From a virus, in IMG/VR virus record IMGVR_UViG_3300009550_000010, positions 1 to 64,000 of that record: a stretch of 64,000 nucleotides of DNA. One strand, 5' to 3'. A model generated the notes under the pieces. It saw only the letters and a list, made by a program, of their open reading frames with translations. It was not told the DNA's origin and searched no databases. Of this stretch, positions 42,425 through 50,609 are shown piece by piece. Numbering within the stretch: the first letter of the stretch is position 1; every line of letters starts with the position of its first letter. The translations under genes were made by a program, and so were the position numbers.

Positions 42425-42671
42425 TCTTAGCAGTCAACGCTTGATAATTATCTAAGTGACGTTTGTCTGGATCTAGTATAGTCAAAAAACTGTCTGATGA
42501 CATCATTAACTCACGTTGACTAGAGAATGATGGCCATGATTCTAGGTACTCACCCTTCAACTCAAAGGGTTCTATGAGTTTACAATCAGGTTCACCAGGT
42601 ACCACTGCTGCAACTTCCTCCACTCTAGCAATAAGAACTAGATCCTTTTTAAATATTATAAGTTTTATCAT
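42405..42671 (-). CDS. Small conserved-type phage protein
   Basis: 88 aa. MIKLIIFKKDLVLIARVEEV then DCKLIEPFELKG and SSQRELMMSSDSFLTIL look like a small beta barrel of Sm type, with MMSSDSFLTILDPD as second strand pair. This recalls small LSm-like unknowns of cyanophages, but it is not proven. ATGA-coupled upstream and overlapping the radical SAM start by 20 bases. Confidence 0.65.
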   Translation of the reverse strand: MIKLIIFKKDLVLIARVEEVAAVVPGEPDCKLIEPFELKGEYLESWPSFSSQRELMMSSDSFLTILDPDKRHLDNYQALTAKNVTEKP

Positions 42672-43399
42672 AAAGAAAGACTCTTGGACTTTAAGTTTAC
42701 CACAACTGTACGTATTTTGTCAATATATCCTTGATTTCGTAACTCTTTGAATACCATATTCTCAAACCCATACTCTCCATATTTCTGTAGTGATGTGCCT
42801 CTTGAATCTCTTAGTTTCTTTACTAGATCCTTCAAACCATCAGCATTAGATGCTTTGATAAGTGAGTTGATTTGATTTATAAAGTTGTTTACCTTCTTCT
42901 CTATCTCTTTTTCATCCACATCACCCTCAAAAGGTGTTGGTTCTTGTATCCAACGTTTCTTCATAAGACTCCAAACACCTTGACTCTTCTTTCTTGTGAT
43001 ACCTGGTCTTTCAATGTAAGGTTCTGCCTTTACACCATAGATTGTAACATTATGAGTCAATTCCCACAGTGTTTTTTTATCCATGTAGTATTGATCAAGT
43101 AAATCGGGGTTGCAATCAGGGATAAACTTAGGATCTACAACAATATGCACATCCAAGTCAGAGTATTGTGTGTAATTATACCCTGCATTACCACCAAGCA
43201 ACAACACATCTACTATCGCTCTCTCATCCATATCAACAAAAGCAATAAATGCCTCTGCAAACTGCATGAGTTTTTCATTAACCTCAGGCTTGAGAGAATC
43301 CCCAATCCAGAAGACTGGATTGAGGATGTCAGTAAACCTAAGAGATATAGTTTCTCTTAGATCTTTAGGTTTGATATGTCGTAAAACTCTTGAATACAT
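42668..43399 (-). CDS. Nucleotidyltransferase-fold protein (Pol beta type)
   Basis: 243 aa from ATG 43399. VDVLLLGGNAGYNYTQYSDL followed by DVHIVVD carries the G-x-G ... D-x-D signature of Pol beta-type nucleotidyltransferases; GVKAEPYIERPGIT may supply the third acid. It could add nucleotides to RNA or protein, or be a toxin-type enzyme; the target is unknown. A helical C-terminal half (residues 150-243) follows. Confidence 0.75.
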   Translation of the reverse strand: MYSRVLRHIKPKDLRETISLRFTDILNPVFWIGDSLKPEVNEKLMQFAEAFIAFVDMDERAIVDVLLLGGNAGYNYTQYSDLDVHIVVDPKFIPDCNPDLLDQYYMDKKTLWELTHNVTIYGVKAEPYIERPGITRKKSQGVWSLMKKRWIQEPTPFEGDVDEKEIEKKVNNFINQINSLIKASNADGLKDLVKKLRDSRGTSLQKYGEYGFENMVFKELRNQGYIDKIRTVVVNLKSKSLSL

Positions 43400-43407
43400 G
43401 TATGTAT

Positions 43408-43839
43408 TTAGAGCCAATCTTTTCGCTGCTGTGTCTCTGGTATTACCTTCTCAATGTCTATGAGAAGTAATCCGTCTTTGAAATCTACTTTCTTGACAAT
43501 AAGTTCTTCGGGTAGTGACCATGCACGAGTGAATGCTCGTTGTGCTAGTCCTCTATGCATGTACTCATGCTCTACTCCATCTTCCTTCTTGCCCTCTATC
43601 ACAAGTTGTCCTTCTTGTGTATAGACTTTCAGGTTTTCTTTCCTGAAACCTGCTGCTGCTACCTCAACTCTATACTCGTGGTTTGATACCTTTATAGTAT
43701 TATAAGGTGGGTAGTTTTGTATTGGTGTATCGAATTGCTGCTGCCATTCATCAAAACCAATCATATTACGTCTTATCTTTTGCAGATAATCGTGTGTATC
43801 TCCAACAGACAATGTAATACTGCCATCTGTTCCAAACAT
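43408..43839 (-). CDS. hsp20: Small heat-shock protein Hsp20
   Basis: 143 aa with an alpha-crystallin domain at about 50-140 (YRVEVAAAGFRKENLKVYTQ, LVIEGKKEDG, RAFTRAWSLPEELI, DGLLLIDIEKV). It holds misfolding proteins; in T4-like cyanophages it is a signature gene, perhaps for assembly or photosystem protection. A strong GGAGG site stands before ATG 43839, so translation is probably high. Confidence 0.92.
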   Translation of the reverse strand: MFGTDGSITLSVGDTHDYLQKIRRNMIGFDEWQQQFDTPIQNYPPYNTIKVSNHEYRVEVAAAGFRKENLKVYTQEGQLVIEGKKEDGVEHEYMHRGLAQRAFTRAWSLPEELIVKKVDFKDGLLLIDIEKVIPETQQRKDWL

Positions 43840-43901
43840 GGTGACCTCCTTGAGCGTCTAATTGTAATGTCCCCGTAGGCGACACTACTAATTATACAGA
43901 A

Positions 43902-44000
43902 TTACTTACGAGGTCTGATTCGGTTCTTACGATAAGTGAAGTAAAGATTACTGTACGCTGCTATAACAAGCAGTATTAGTAGAAAAGTATTAACTGGCAT
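43902..44000 (-). CDS. 32-aa membrane micro-protein
   Basis: MPVNTFLLILLVIAAYSNLY is one membrane helix, then a basic end RKNRIRPRK. It overlaps the regA stop by 11 bases. A TATAAT box without a clear -35 lies just after it at 43891-43896, in front of hsp20. Unknown function. Confidence 0.55.
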   Translation of the reverse strand: MPVNTFLLILLVIAAYSNLYFTYRKNRIRPRK

Positions 44001-44427
44001 CTGCTGGTGCTTTCTTCTTACCAATATTATACTTAGTCTCTAGTATCCAGTCACCCTTGTCTTTATATGATATAACTTTGATCTGATTAAGTGGAGCGAT
44101 ATCATTTATAGTGTCAGATTTTAGAACACCAACCAATCCCCAGTCAGATAGTAATGCAACTATCCTATTTCTTCTTTGGATATCATTGACACTAAGATTT
44201 GCTTTCTTACCATCAAGGGCAAACAATTCTTTGAAGTGTACAATATAATACTTACCCTGCTTATGCAGTATGTGGCAAGACTGATAGAGTTTCTTTTCTT
44301 TTCTTGACGCTACACCAATTCTTGTGAGAGTTTCTCTTACCTTGAGAAAATCATCTGGTTCTGATAGGAGCACCTCAACCATTTTATCGGGTGTCCAACT
44401 GTATTCTGCTTCCATAACCACGGTCAT
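43990..44427 (-). CDS. regA: RegA translational repressor
   Basis: 145 aa. DFLKVRETLTRIGVAS, KKLYQSCHILHKQGKYYIVH and WGLVGVLKSDTI match T4 RegA, which binds AU-rich start regions of early mRNAs and shuts down their translation. Its place directly after gene 62 is as in T4. The N-terminal 12 residues (MTVVMEAEYSWT) are extra; ATG 44415 would shorten it. ATGA coupling with gene 62. Confidence 0.93.
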   Translation of the reverse strand: MTVVMEAEYSWTPDKMVEVLLSEPDDFLKVRETLTRIGVASRKEKKLYQSCHILHKQGKYYIVHFKELFALDGKKANLSVNDIQRRNRIVALLSDWGLVGVLKSDTINDIAPLNQIKVISYKDKGDWILETKYNIGKKKAPADAS

Positions 44428-44804
44428 TTCAATCCTCCTCGCTCAAGTTTCTCTTGTATAAAAGTGAGTTGTTCTTTAGAAAGGAGTGGAAGAACTTGTT
44501 TCGCTTTCTCATCACTATACCCATAGTAACGCTTCACATAATCAAGATTTTTCAATTCTTCTTTCTTCACCCAAGGAGAGAACCTCTTCTTGGATCGTAA
44601 AATATTTAGTAAAAAGTCATATTGTAACTTAGAACTCAGGTTATGGTATAAATTCATCTCATTTGCATACATGATTGCATCGAGATGTCCAGACATGCAT
44701 CTGTTAATAATATATGATGGATATTTCTTTTCCACATCAGGATCTTCGTCCATGAGGTTCTTCTTACTATGGTTGATACTGTTCAACCAGTCTTTTAGTT
44801 CCAT
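44424..44804 (-). CDS. 62: Clamp-loader small subunit (gp62)
   Basis: 126 aa. LKDWLNSINHSKKNLM, YPSYIINRCMSGHLDAIMYA and KEELKNLDYVKRYYGYSD match cyanophage gp62. With gp44 it loads clamp gp45. It is shorter than T4 gp62 (187 aa), as usual in cyanophages. Gene 44 is 4.3 kb away, separated by a cassette of unrelated genes. Confidence 0.9.
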   Translation of the reverse strand: MELKDWLNSINHSKKNLMDEDPDVEKKYPSYIINRCMSGHLDAIMYANEMNLYHNLSSKLQYDFLLNILRSKKRFSPWVKKEELKNLDYVKRYYGYSDEKAKQVLPLLSKEQLTFIQEKLERGGLK

Positions 44805-46072
44805 GTAAATCCTCTTTGCCTAGATCTATTTTTACCAATCATTTTTGCAAACCTAGAACTACCATCTACCACCATTGTATCACTTTTCTCAGGGAAATAG
44901 TCAACCTTGTCACCTTCACGATACAAATCAAGTGTCACACAATGTAATCCTCCATCATGAAAATGTCTATGTCTAAAAGGAACAACGATTGGTTCCACAT
45001 TATGCTTCTTAAAAAACTCTTCTGCCTCTGGTATTAGATTTGAAACACATATGTGATGCCTGTCTAGCATCAAAGCATTAACATCAAAAATTGTTTCGAT
45101 TGTAAACCCTGTTAGTTCTGATAGATAAGTGTTTGTAAAATCTACAAACTCCTCATTTATATCACCGTCAACATACCACCTTCCACCTATCTTTTTCTTC
45201 CACTTGTGTATATCACTTGTAATTTTACTTGTTTTTGCATGACCAGGTAGGTGTAACACGTCCCATTTAGGAAATGTTTTAGAATAAAGTATGGGAGACC
45301 TGACAGTCATGATTGCACCTGGCACAACAGGAGCAAAGCACCCATCACTATGCCCACCTTCATTGACTACATTATATCTAAGATCAAATGGTAGACGATT
45401 TAAATCAAATAGAGCACTCTCTACAACCATGTCTTTACCAATCAGTGTCATACATGGTGCCTTTAGAAGATGAACCATAGACTCTCTAGAATATTTTTTG
45501 AAATACTCTATTTCCATTTGAGTCATGGTATCTAATTTTGATATATCTGCATTTTCTATGTCATCAGGCCATGAGTTTGTTCTCCTTACCTTATAATATG
45601 TTTGATGTAATTTTTCTTTCTCCTCCTCACTCAAACTCTCAAGATCAAAATCAAGAATAACCTGATCTATCTTATTATATTCGTCAAGACACTGAAAAAT
45701 TGCAGAGTGATCACCATGAGTAATGTATAATTTGTCATCCACTACTAAAGAGCAGTCTCTTACCTGTAGAGGAGGTCTTGGTACAGTCCTTATCCTATTA
45801 AAAGGGTTTATATAATTTACTTTCCCATTATCAATGTATCTATCTATTCTATCATCTGAATTTAATTTAGGTCTTATAACCTCACATCCAAAATCCTTGA
45901 GCACACACTCAAAATTATCCAAATCTTCGTTAGTTTCCTCTGCTATCCTACTAAGTCCACTCCTAATAGTATCATTTTTGATTGTTGAGAAAAAATCTAC
46001 GTCATAAAACGTCCCAAGCATAACAGTCTTGAGTTTATCCCATGGTGCATGATACTTATATCTACCTTTCAA
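44795..46072 (-). CDS. Amidinotransferase-like protein
   Basis: 425 aa. HAPWDKLKTVMLGTFYDVDF, RPPLQVRDCSLVVDDKLYI, FDVNALMLDRHHICVSNLIP and FRHRHFHDGGLHCVTLDLYR fit the glycine/inosamine amidinotransferase family. Cys378 in GGLHC is the likely active residue and the His/Asp residues of FRHRHFHDGG lie near. Such enzymes move an amidino group from arginine to an amine. No amine product path is visible. Start is TTG 46072 behind AAGGAAAGGA; no ATG is close. It belongs to the insert between genes 62 and 44. Confidence 0.8.
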   Translation of the reverse strand: MKGRYKYHAPWDKLKTVMLGTFYDVDFFSTIKNDTIRSGLSRIAEETNEDLDNFECVLKDFGCEVIRPKLNSDDRIDRYIDNGKVNYINPFNRIRTVPRPPLQVRDCSLVVDDKLYITHGDHSAIFQCLDEYNKIDQVILDFDLESLSEEEKEKLHQTYYKVRRTNSWPDDIENADISKLDTMTQMEIEYFKKYSRESMVHLLKAPCMTLIGKDMVVESALFDLNRLPFDLRYNVVNEGGHSDGCFAPVVPGAIMTVRSPILYSKTFPKWDVLHLPGHAKTSKITSDIHKWKKKIGGRWYVDGDINEEFVDFTNTYLSELTGFTIETIFDVNALMLDRHHICVSNLIPEAEEFFKKHNVEPIVVPFRHRHFHDGGLHCVTLDLYREGDKVDYFPEKSDTMVVDGSSRFAKMIGKNRSRQRGFTWN

Positions 46073-46514
46073 AAATCCTTTCCTTCATATCAGGGTTCCA
46101 GTTATTATAATACCCTGTTTTCTTCAATTCTGCTCTCTTTTCTAATAAATCTTTGCGATCTTGAACAATTATTGCACACATACCACTATTCATCTCTACA
46201 CCTGCAACTTCCTCTATTGTATCAGGGTGTTCATCATAAAATATTAGGTCAGGTCTCCTTCTTTTATACATCCCAACTATCCTTTCCAACATATCTGACG
46301 ATGGTAGTTGTGGATATGTAAAATAAAATATCATTACCTTCTCATTTACATCTTTTATTTCTTTTTCAAAGTCAGAATAATTTATAAACTTCTTTACTAT
46401 TACATTACCATCCAACCATGCTTTTTTTGCATAAGGACATGGTGGCATACCCTCAAAAGCAGGGTTAGGCACACTCAATAGATCATTTATCCAATCTTCA
46501 ACTTTACTTTGCAT
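46062..46514 (-). CDS. Unknown protein with CPYAKKAW motif
   Basis: 150 aa from ATG 46514. VPNPAFEGMPPCPYAKKAWL at residues 16-35 is a striking P-rich/Cys motif, followed by VMIFYFTYPQLPSSDMLERI and CAIIVQDRKDLLEKRAELKK. The alpha/beta pattern could be thioredoxin-like or ferredoxin-partner-like, but this is a guess. It overlaps the amidinotransferase start by 11 bases, so the two may work together. Confidence 0.65.
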   Translation of the reverse strand: MQSKVEDWINDLLSVPNPAFEGMPPCPYAKKAWLDGNVIVKKFINYSDFEKEIKDVNEKVMIFYFTYPQLPSSDMLERIVGMYKRRRPDLIFYDEHPDTIEEVAGVEMNSGMCAIIVQDRKDLLEKRAELKKTGYYNNWNPDMKERIFER

Positions 46515-46650
46515 CACGAGGTTTTATGATAATACAATTATTTTCATAATCAGGTATCATGTCAAGATGAACATCATGTCCCCAACATAATTCTTCATAT
46601 AGAGAGTTCAGTCTCTCCATATCATCATAAAGATCATTCACCTGATCCAT
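46504..46650 (-). CDS. 48-aa acidic phage protein
   Basis: MDQVNDLYDDMERLNSLYEE then WGHDVHLDMIPDYENNC. Soluble, acidic and helical. Its ends overlap both neighbours (17 and 11 bases), which supports it as a real coupled gene. No family known to me. Confidence 0.6.
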   Translation of the reverse strand: MDQVNDLYDDMERLNSLYEELCWGHDVHLDMIPDYENNCIIIKPRDAK

Positions 46651-46855
46651 CTTTCTTCTTGAAATACTTGTTTATCACATCAATTTGATCTTGGTACTTA
46701 GCAATGATGTTCAATTCAGTCTCTATTGCCTCTGTAATATCAGAATGTTCTCCAATACCTGCAGGGTTAGTGAGGTAAACTTCTACATTTGCTACATGTT
46801 TTTGGATATCTCCTTGTGCATGTGCTAGAAGTGCTCTGATTAGTTGTTCTCTCAT
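46634..46855 (-). CDS. Small conserved-type cyanophage protein
   Basis: 73 aa. REQLIRALLAHAQGDIQKHV, VEVYLTNPAGIGEHSDITEA and IIAKYQDQIDVINKYFKKKD: two long helices round a GIGEHSD loop. I recall this type as widespread in T4-like cyanophages, with no known role. TAATG overlap with the methylase. Confidence 0.75.
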   Translation of the reverse strand: MREQLIRALLAHAQGDIQKHVANVEVYLTNPAGIGEHSDITEAIETELNIIAKYQDQIDVINKYFKKKDGSGE

Positions 46856-47682
46856 TAGAAATTAGTTAAGACAAGTTCTTTTCGGTTCTTTTGTGCAGTT
46901 GTGTACTCTGCAGTAGATCTCATTGTATATGTATGATCGTATTCTACTGCTTTCCAACCATTAAATCTTCTTGTGTTTAGGTTTGAAGAATTATAACTGA
47001 CTACAAGGTGATGATCTGCTTCAGAGCATGCTTTTGAGAAGTTAGTATGATGAAAATACTTCTGCATACCTCCCTTCTTACCATAAAGATTAGATCCTAT
47101 GTCATATGGTGGGTCAAGATACACAAAAGATCCTGTTCCTCCAAGTAATAATTCATATGATACGTTAGTTATTCTCCAGTTTCTTATAATTTCTGCATAC
47201 TCTGGTAATTTTTCGATACCTCTCATAGAAAAATTAGAGTCACTTGCCTGTTTTGAAAAGGAAGATGCCTCAGACAGTCCAGAAAAACTACATTTGTTGA
47301 CAATATAAAAAGCAATCGCTTGATTAAGTTTATCTTTTTTATTATCTGCTAATGTTTGTTTCGCTTCTTCAAATAATTCTCTTGCTGTATCATGATCTGG
47401 ATGTGTTTTCTTATAATTTACAAGACTCACTGTCATCTCATCACTATTGGTTCTAAGCATAGACCAAAAGTTAGCAAGTGGTTCGTATAAATCGTTGACC
47501 CAAATTTCTAGGTGTGGATATTGCTTGGTGACCCAAAGAGCAACAGAACCTCCACCAAGGAAAGGTTCTCTAAACTCTTTGAAATCAGTCAAGTCAGGAA
47601 AAAATTGACTAATCTTTGTTATTGCTCTGCTTTTTCCGCCTGGATATCTTAGCGGAGTTTTTAGAGTTTTTTGATTCATCAT
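46855..47682 (-). CDS. dam: DNA adenine N6-methyltransferase (Dam, class D12)
   Basis: 275 aa. LRYPGGKSRAITKISQFFPD, REPFLGGGSVALWV (AdoMet-binding FxGxG) and SFVYLDPPYDIGSNLYG (DPPY) form a complete D12-class methylase. It moves a methyl group to N6 of adenine, most often in GATC. Phage copies may protect DNA from host enzymes or control packaging. AGGA precedes ATG 47682, with a second ATG at 47679. Confidence 0.92.
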   Translation of the reverse strand: MMNQKTLKTPLRYPGGKSRAITKISQFFPDLTDFKEFREPFLGGGSVALWVTKQYPHLEIWVNDLYEPLANFWSMLRTNSDEMTVSLVNYKKTHPDHDTARELFEEAKQTLADNKKDKLNQAIAFYIVNKCSFSGLSEASSFSKQASDSNFSMRGIEKLPEYAEIIRNWRITNVSYELLLGGTGSFVYLDPPYDIGSNLYGKKGGMQKYFHHTNFSKACSEADHHLVVSYNSSNLNTRRFNGWKAVEYDHTYTMRSTAEYTTAQKNRKELVLTNF

Positions 47683-47767
47683 AAAATCCTAGTTGTGATA
47701 ATAAAACGTTCAACCATACGACCAATATGATCAGTATGAGTAATTCAAAGATTGGAGTGGGGATCAA
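47609..47767 (-). CDS. 52-aa membrane protein with TTG start
   Basis: TTG at 47767 stands five bases after a strong GGAGG. The peptide starts with PTPIFELLILIILVVWLNVL, one membrane helix, then LGFYDESKNS and a Lys-rich tail. It overlaps the SDR end by 23 bases and the methylase start by 74 bases. The ribosome site and helix support it; the long overlap keeps confidence moderate. Confidence 0.45.
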   Translation of the reverse strand: MIPTPIFELLILIILVVWLNVLLSQLGFYDESKNSKNSAKISRRKKQSNNKD

Positions 47768-48641
47768 AGTATTCCTCCAAAGATGTTTGGGGTGTCCAAC
47801 TGAGCAACTTCTGTGCTCTAGAGTTATCAGCAAGAGTTTCCCTTGCTTCACCTGGTCTTTCAGGTATCTTTATTGTATCATCAGATATAAATGCTGCAAC
47901 TTCGTTGACAGAATAATTCTTACCTGATCCAATATTTACTGTGATGCCAGAGTAGTTTGTCATCATAGCACATATATTAGCATTTACTACATCAGAAACA
48001 TGAGTAAAATCTCTACGCTGTTCACCATCTCCCACTATGGTAAGAGGTTCCCCACGTTTTTTCTGCTCCTCGAAGAGTCCTATGACTGGTGCATAGATCC
48101 CTCTTAGAGGTTGACGAGGACCGTAAACATTGAAGTACCTCAAGGTTATAGTTCTCAGTCCATGCAATCTGTAATACATCTCGCATAAGGTTTCTGCTCC
48201 TACTTTACTTGCAGAGTATGGATTGAGACAATCAGTTTTCATGTCCTCCTGTAGTGGTGGTTTATTCAATAAACCATAGGAGGATGATGTGGATGAGTTT
48301 ACAAACCTACTCACACCTGCTTGTCTTGCACACTCTAGCATATTATATGTGCCAAAATAGTTTGTCTCTATACAATCTCTTGGTCTTTGCATAGCGAGTT
48401 GTATTCTGCTATGTGCTGCTAGATGGAATACGTAATCAACACCCTCAAACAAAGGGCGACAAGCATCAAAATCACGTATGTCAACAACATGATTCTCAGC
48501 ATCGTCTTCGTACCAATTGAACGCATCATTTGCTTCTGAAGACTCATTGTCTATCACAACAACATGATGATTATTTTCTAGTAGTTTACCTACTATGTGG
48601 GAACCTATAAAACCTGCTCCCCCTGTTACTAAGCATTTCAT
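47745..48641 (-). CDS. UDP-sugar 4-epimerase-like SDR
   Basis: 298 aa. CLVTGGAGFIGSHIVGKLLE, FHLAAHSRIQLAMQRP, NSSTSSSYG, YSASKVGAETLCEMYYRLHG, LRYFNVYGPRQP and GDGEQRRDFTHVSDVVNA fit GalE/WbpP-type epimerases. It interconverts UDP-glucose/galactose or the N-acetyl forms. It is a second sugar gene placed outside the main sugar locus. ATGA-coupled to the gene upstream. Confidence 0.87.
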   Translation of the reverse strand: MKCLVTGGAGFIGSHIVGKLLENNHHVVVIDNESSEANDAFNWYEDDAENHVVDIRDFDACRPLFEGVDYVFHLAAHSRIQLAMQRPRDCIETNYFGTYNMLECARQAGVSRFVNSSTSSSYGLLNKPPLQEDMKTDCLNPYSASKVGAETLCEMYYRLHGLRTITLRYFNVYGPRQPLRGIYAPVIGLFEEQKKRGEPLTIVGDGEQRRDFTHVSDVVNANICAMMTNYSGITVNIGSGKNYSVNEVAAFISDDTIKIPERPGEARETLADNSRAQKLLSWTPQTSLEEYFDPHSNL

Positions 48642-48931
48642 ATTTCCATATCCGAAATAAAGTGATGAGCACGTTGATCGTCTACCTCTGCCATTTCAAG
48701 ATTGATCCCATCTAATTCTGGAAAATCATAAGGACCAGCGTACTGTTTTTCTAGTTCTCTTTGATCTAATACTTCATTGATAAGTTCTTTCAACTCTACC
48801 TTGAGTGCATCAGATAGAAGGTTTATTTTGTTCCCCTCTAAAGGTGGTATGGCAGCACGTTGCTCTTCGATAGTTCTACCACTCTCACCATCCCCGTAGG
48901 ACATTCCTTGTGTATTAATCGTCATGATCAT
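48638..48931 (-). CDS. Acidic phage protein of unknown function
   Basis: 97 aa. GMSYGDGESGRTIEEQRAAI, INLLSDALKVELKELINEVL and LEMAEVDDQRAHHFISDMEI. Soluble and acidic; no motif recognised. ATG 48931 and ATG 48925 are both possible. Confidence 0.6.
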   Translation of the reverse strand: MIMTINTQGMSYGDGESGRTIEEQRAAIPPLEGNKINLLSDALKVELKELINEVLDQRELEKQYAGPYDFPELDGINLEMAEVDDQRAHHFISDMEI

Positions 48932-49145
48932 CCCATGGGTCTGTTAGATTCTTATTAGCAAAGAATCCTTTGTACACACCATATCCTGTAAGTAATACAG
49001 TTATAGCAAGAATAGATATACCAAATGTAATGTTTGGATCTAAAGTAAGATGTGGTACTAGAGTGTCAGTGCACCTAGCGATCTTGTCAGGATCATCCCA
49101 CGTACCAGGTAAAGTATATACTGGTGGACAGGCAATAAAAATCAT
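48915..49145 (-). CDS. Small membrane protein
   Basis: 76 aa from ATG 49145, in ATGA overlap with the gp44 stop. MIFIACPPVYTLPGTWDDPD starts it, and ITFGISILAITVLLTGYGVY is one membrane helix near the end. The acidic tail ends DPWDDHDD. No function can be read. Confidence 0.65.
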   Translation of the reverse strand: MIFIACPPVYTLPGTWDDPDKIARCTDTLVPHLTLDPNITFGISILAITVLLTGYGVYKGFFANKNLTDPWDDHDD

Positions 49146-50086
49146 TTGAATTCGCATGAGCACATAATTTCAGTTAGTGCTGCTAATAGATTTATCTCAT
49201 GGTCAGCAACAAAAGCAGATTGATATTGGTATTTGGCAATAATCAAGACTGCTTCTGGAATTGACTTGGGTTGAAGTGACTCGTACATAGAGTCGTATAC
49301 ATTCCTAAGTATAGCACTTGGATCGTTATCTAGGTTCTGAACTATCCATTTCCTAACATTTTGAAACTCTTTATGTTTTAAAAACTTGATAAGTTCTAGT
49401 ACTTTTACAGTAGAGAAGTCAGCAAGTATAGAAACATCTACAGAACCAGATGCAGAATATCGTTGGAGTTCATTGAGGACTCTTCTCCAGTCAGGGAAGT
49501 GTCTATTGATGAGTTCAGCGATAACTCTGTTGTCTGCTTTGACTCCTTCTTTTTCGAGGATGGTGTTAATCCTTTTGAAAAAAGATGCTGCGATCTGAGG
49601 TTTGGCATTATTTGTAATAGTAAAGTCTATAACTGAACATCTAGAATGAAGGGGTTCTATAATTTTGTTCTTGTAGTTGCATGTAAATATAAATCTGCAG
49701 TTGTTATAGAACGCTTCGATGTTTGCCCTAAGAAGTAACTGGACATCATGTGTGGTATTATCTGCTTCGTCAATGATGATAACCTTATGCTTCCCCCCTC
49801 CGACAAGGGAAACAGTGGAGGCAAAGTTTTTAGCTTGGTTTCTAACTGTGTCGAGAAATCTTCCTTCGTCTGATCCGTTGATAACATAGCAGTCTACTCC
49901 CAGTTGATTGCACAGTGCTTTTGCTACTGTAGTTTTACCAATACCTGGTGGACCTGCTAAAAGTAGGTTCGGTATTTCCCCCTTATTTAGAAACTCCGTA
50001 AAGGTTTTCTTGATACTATCAGGGAGAATACACTCATCAATTGTCTTGGGTCTATATTTTTCAACCCATATAAAATCACTTGGCAA
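49142..50086 (-). CDS. 44: Clamp-loader large subunit, AAA+ ATPase (gp44)
   Basis: 314 aa. FIWVEKYRPKTIDECILPDS, Walker A GPPGIGKT at residues 45-52, HKVIIIDEADN, and SRCSVIDFT with the SRC sensor. It loads clamp gp45 with gp62. The start is TTG 50086 inside the end of the oxygenase gene; no ATG is in frame nearby and homologues begin close to this point. Confidence 0.95.
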   Translation of the reverse strand: MPSDFIWVEKYRPKTIDECILPDSIKKTFTEFLNKGEIPNLLLAGPPGIGKTTVAKALCNQLGVDCYVINGSDEGRFLDTVRNQAKNFASTVSLVGGGKHKVIIIDEADNTTHDVQLLLRANIEAFYNNCRFIFTCNYKNKIIEPLHSRCSVIDFTITNNAKPQIAASFFKRINTILEKEGVKADNRVIAELINRHFPDWRRVLNELQRYSASGSVDVSILADFSTVKVLELIKFLKHKEFQNVRKWIVQNLDNDPSAILRNVYDSMYESLQPKSIPEAVLIIAKYQYQSAFVADHEINLLAALTEIMCSCEFK

Positions 50087-50609
50087 AATTTTGTACCATT
50101 AAGTTTGCAGACACTCCGATTCTTTTACCTTTTGTATGTGGGACAGAATGGTATAAAGAACCTGGCCATATTAGTAGCATACCAGACTTGGGTTTGATTC
50201 GCAACGACTTAAATTGTATTGGAGAAGAATCCTCATCTGCATATGCATAATATATCAGTGCCCAAGTAAATGGAAAATGTGAATGATCTATAGTAAAATC
50301 ACCCTCTTCATACATGAGTGCCCAAAAATCTTGAACTTCGTATGTGCATACTTGAAGTCTACTAAAAGTCTCAGGATCAAATATTCTTGCTTGTTCTACT
50401 CCACCCAAAATTTTATCAATATATTTGTCAAATAATTTAGTTTGTTTATGTGTTTTATAAGAACTTCTCCATGCTTTCACATTTGATACTTCACCCTCTG
50501 GAAAATTATTTCTATGGTATTGTATATCTTTTATGAGTTGATCATTATCAAGGTTGAGATCAACCTCGTAAATTGTTGTTGGTGCAAGTAAAGTTCTTTT
50601 ACGTATCAT
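50076..50609 (-). CDS. 2OG-Fe(II) oxygenase-like protein
   Basis: 177 aa. FTIDHSHFPFTWALIYYAYA, then KPKSGMLLIWPGSLYHSVPH and GKRIGVSANLMV follow the cyanophage-type oxygenase group (metal pair near HSH, distal His in YHSVPH, Arg in KRIGVS). The substrate is unknown. It is the third and a separate oxygenase type in this window. It precedes gene 44, overlapping by 11 bases. Confidence 0.75.
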   Translation of the reverse strand: MIRKRTLLAPTTIYEVDLNLDNDQLIKDIQYHRNNFPEGEVSNVKAWRSSYKTHKQTKLFDKYIDKILGGVEQARIFDPETFSRLQVCTYEVQDFWALMYEEGDFTIDHSHFPFTWALIYYAYADEDSSPIQFKSLRIKPKSGMLLIWPGSLYHSVPHTKGKRIGVSANLMVQNFAK

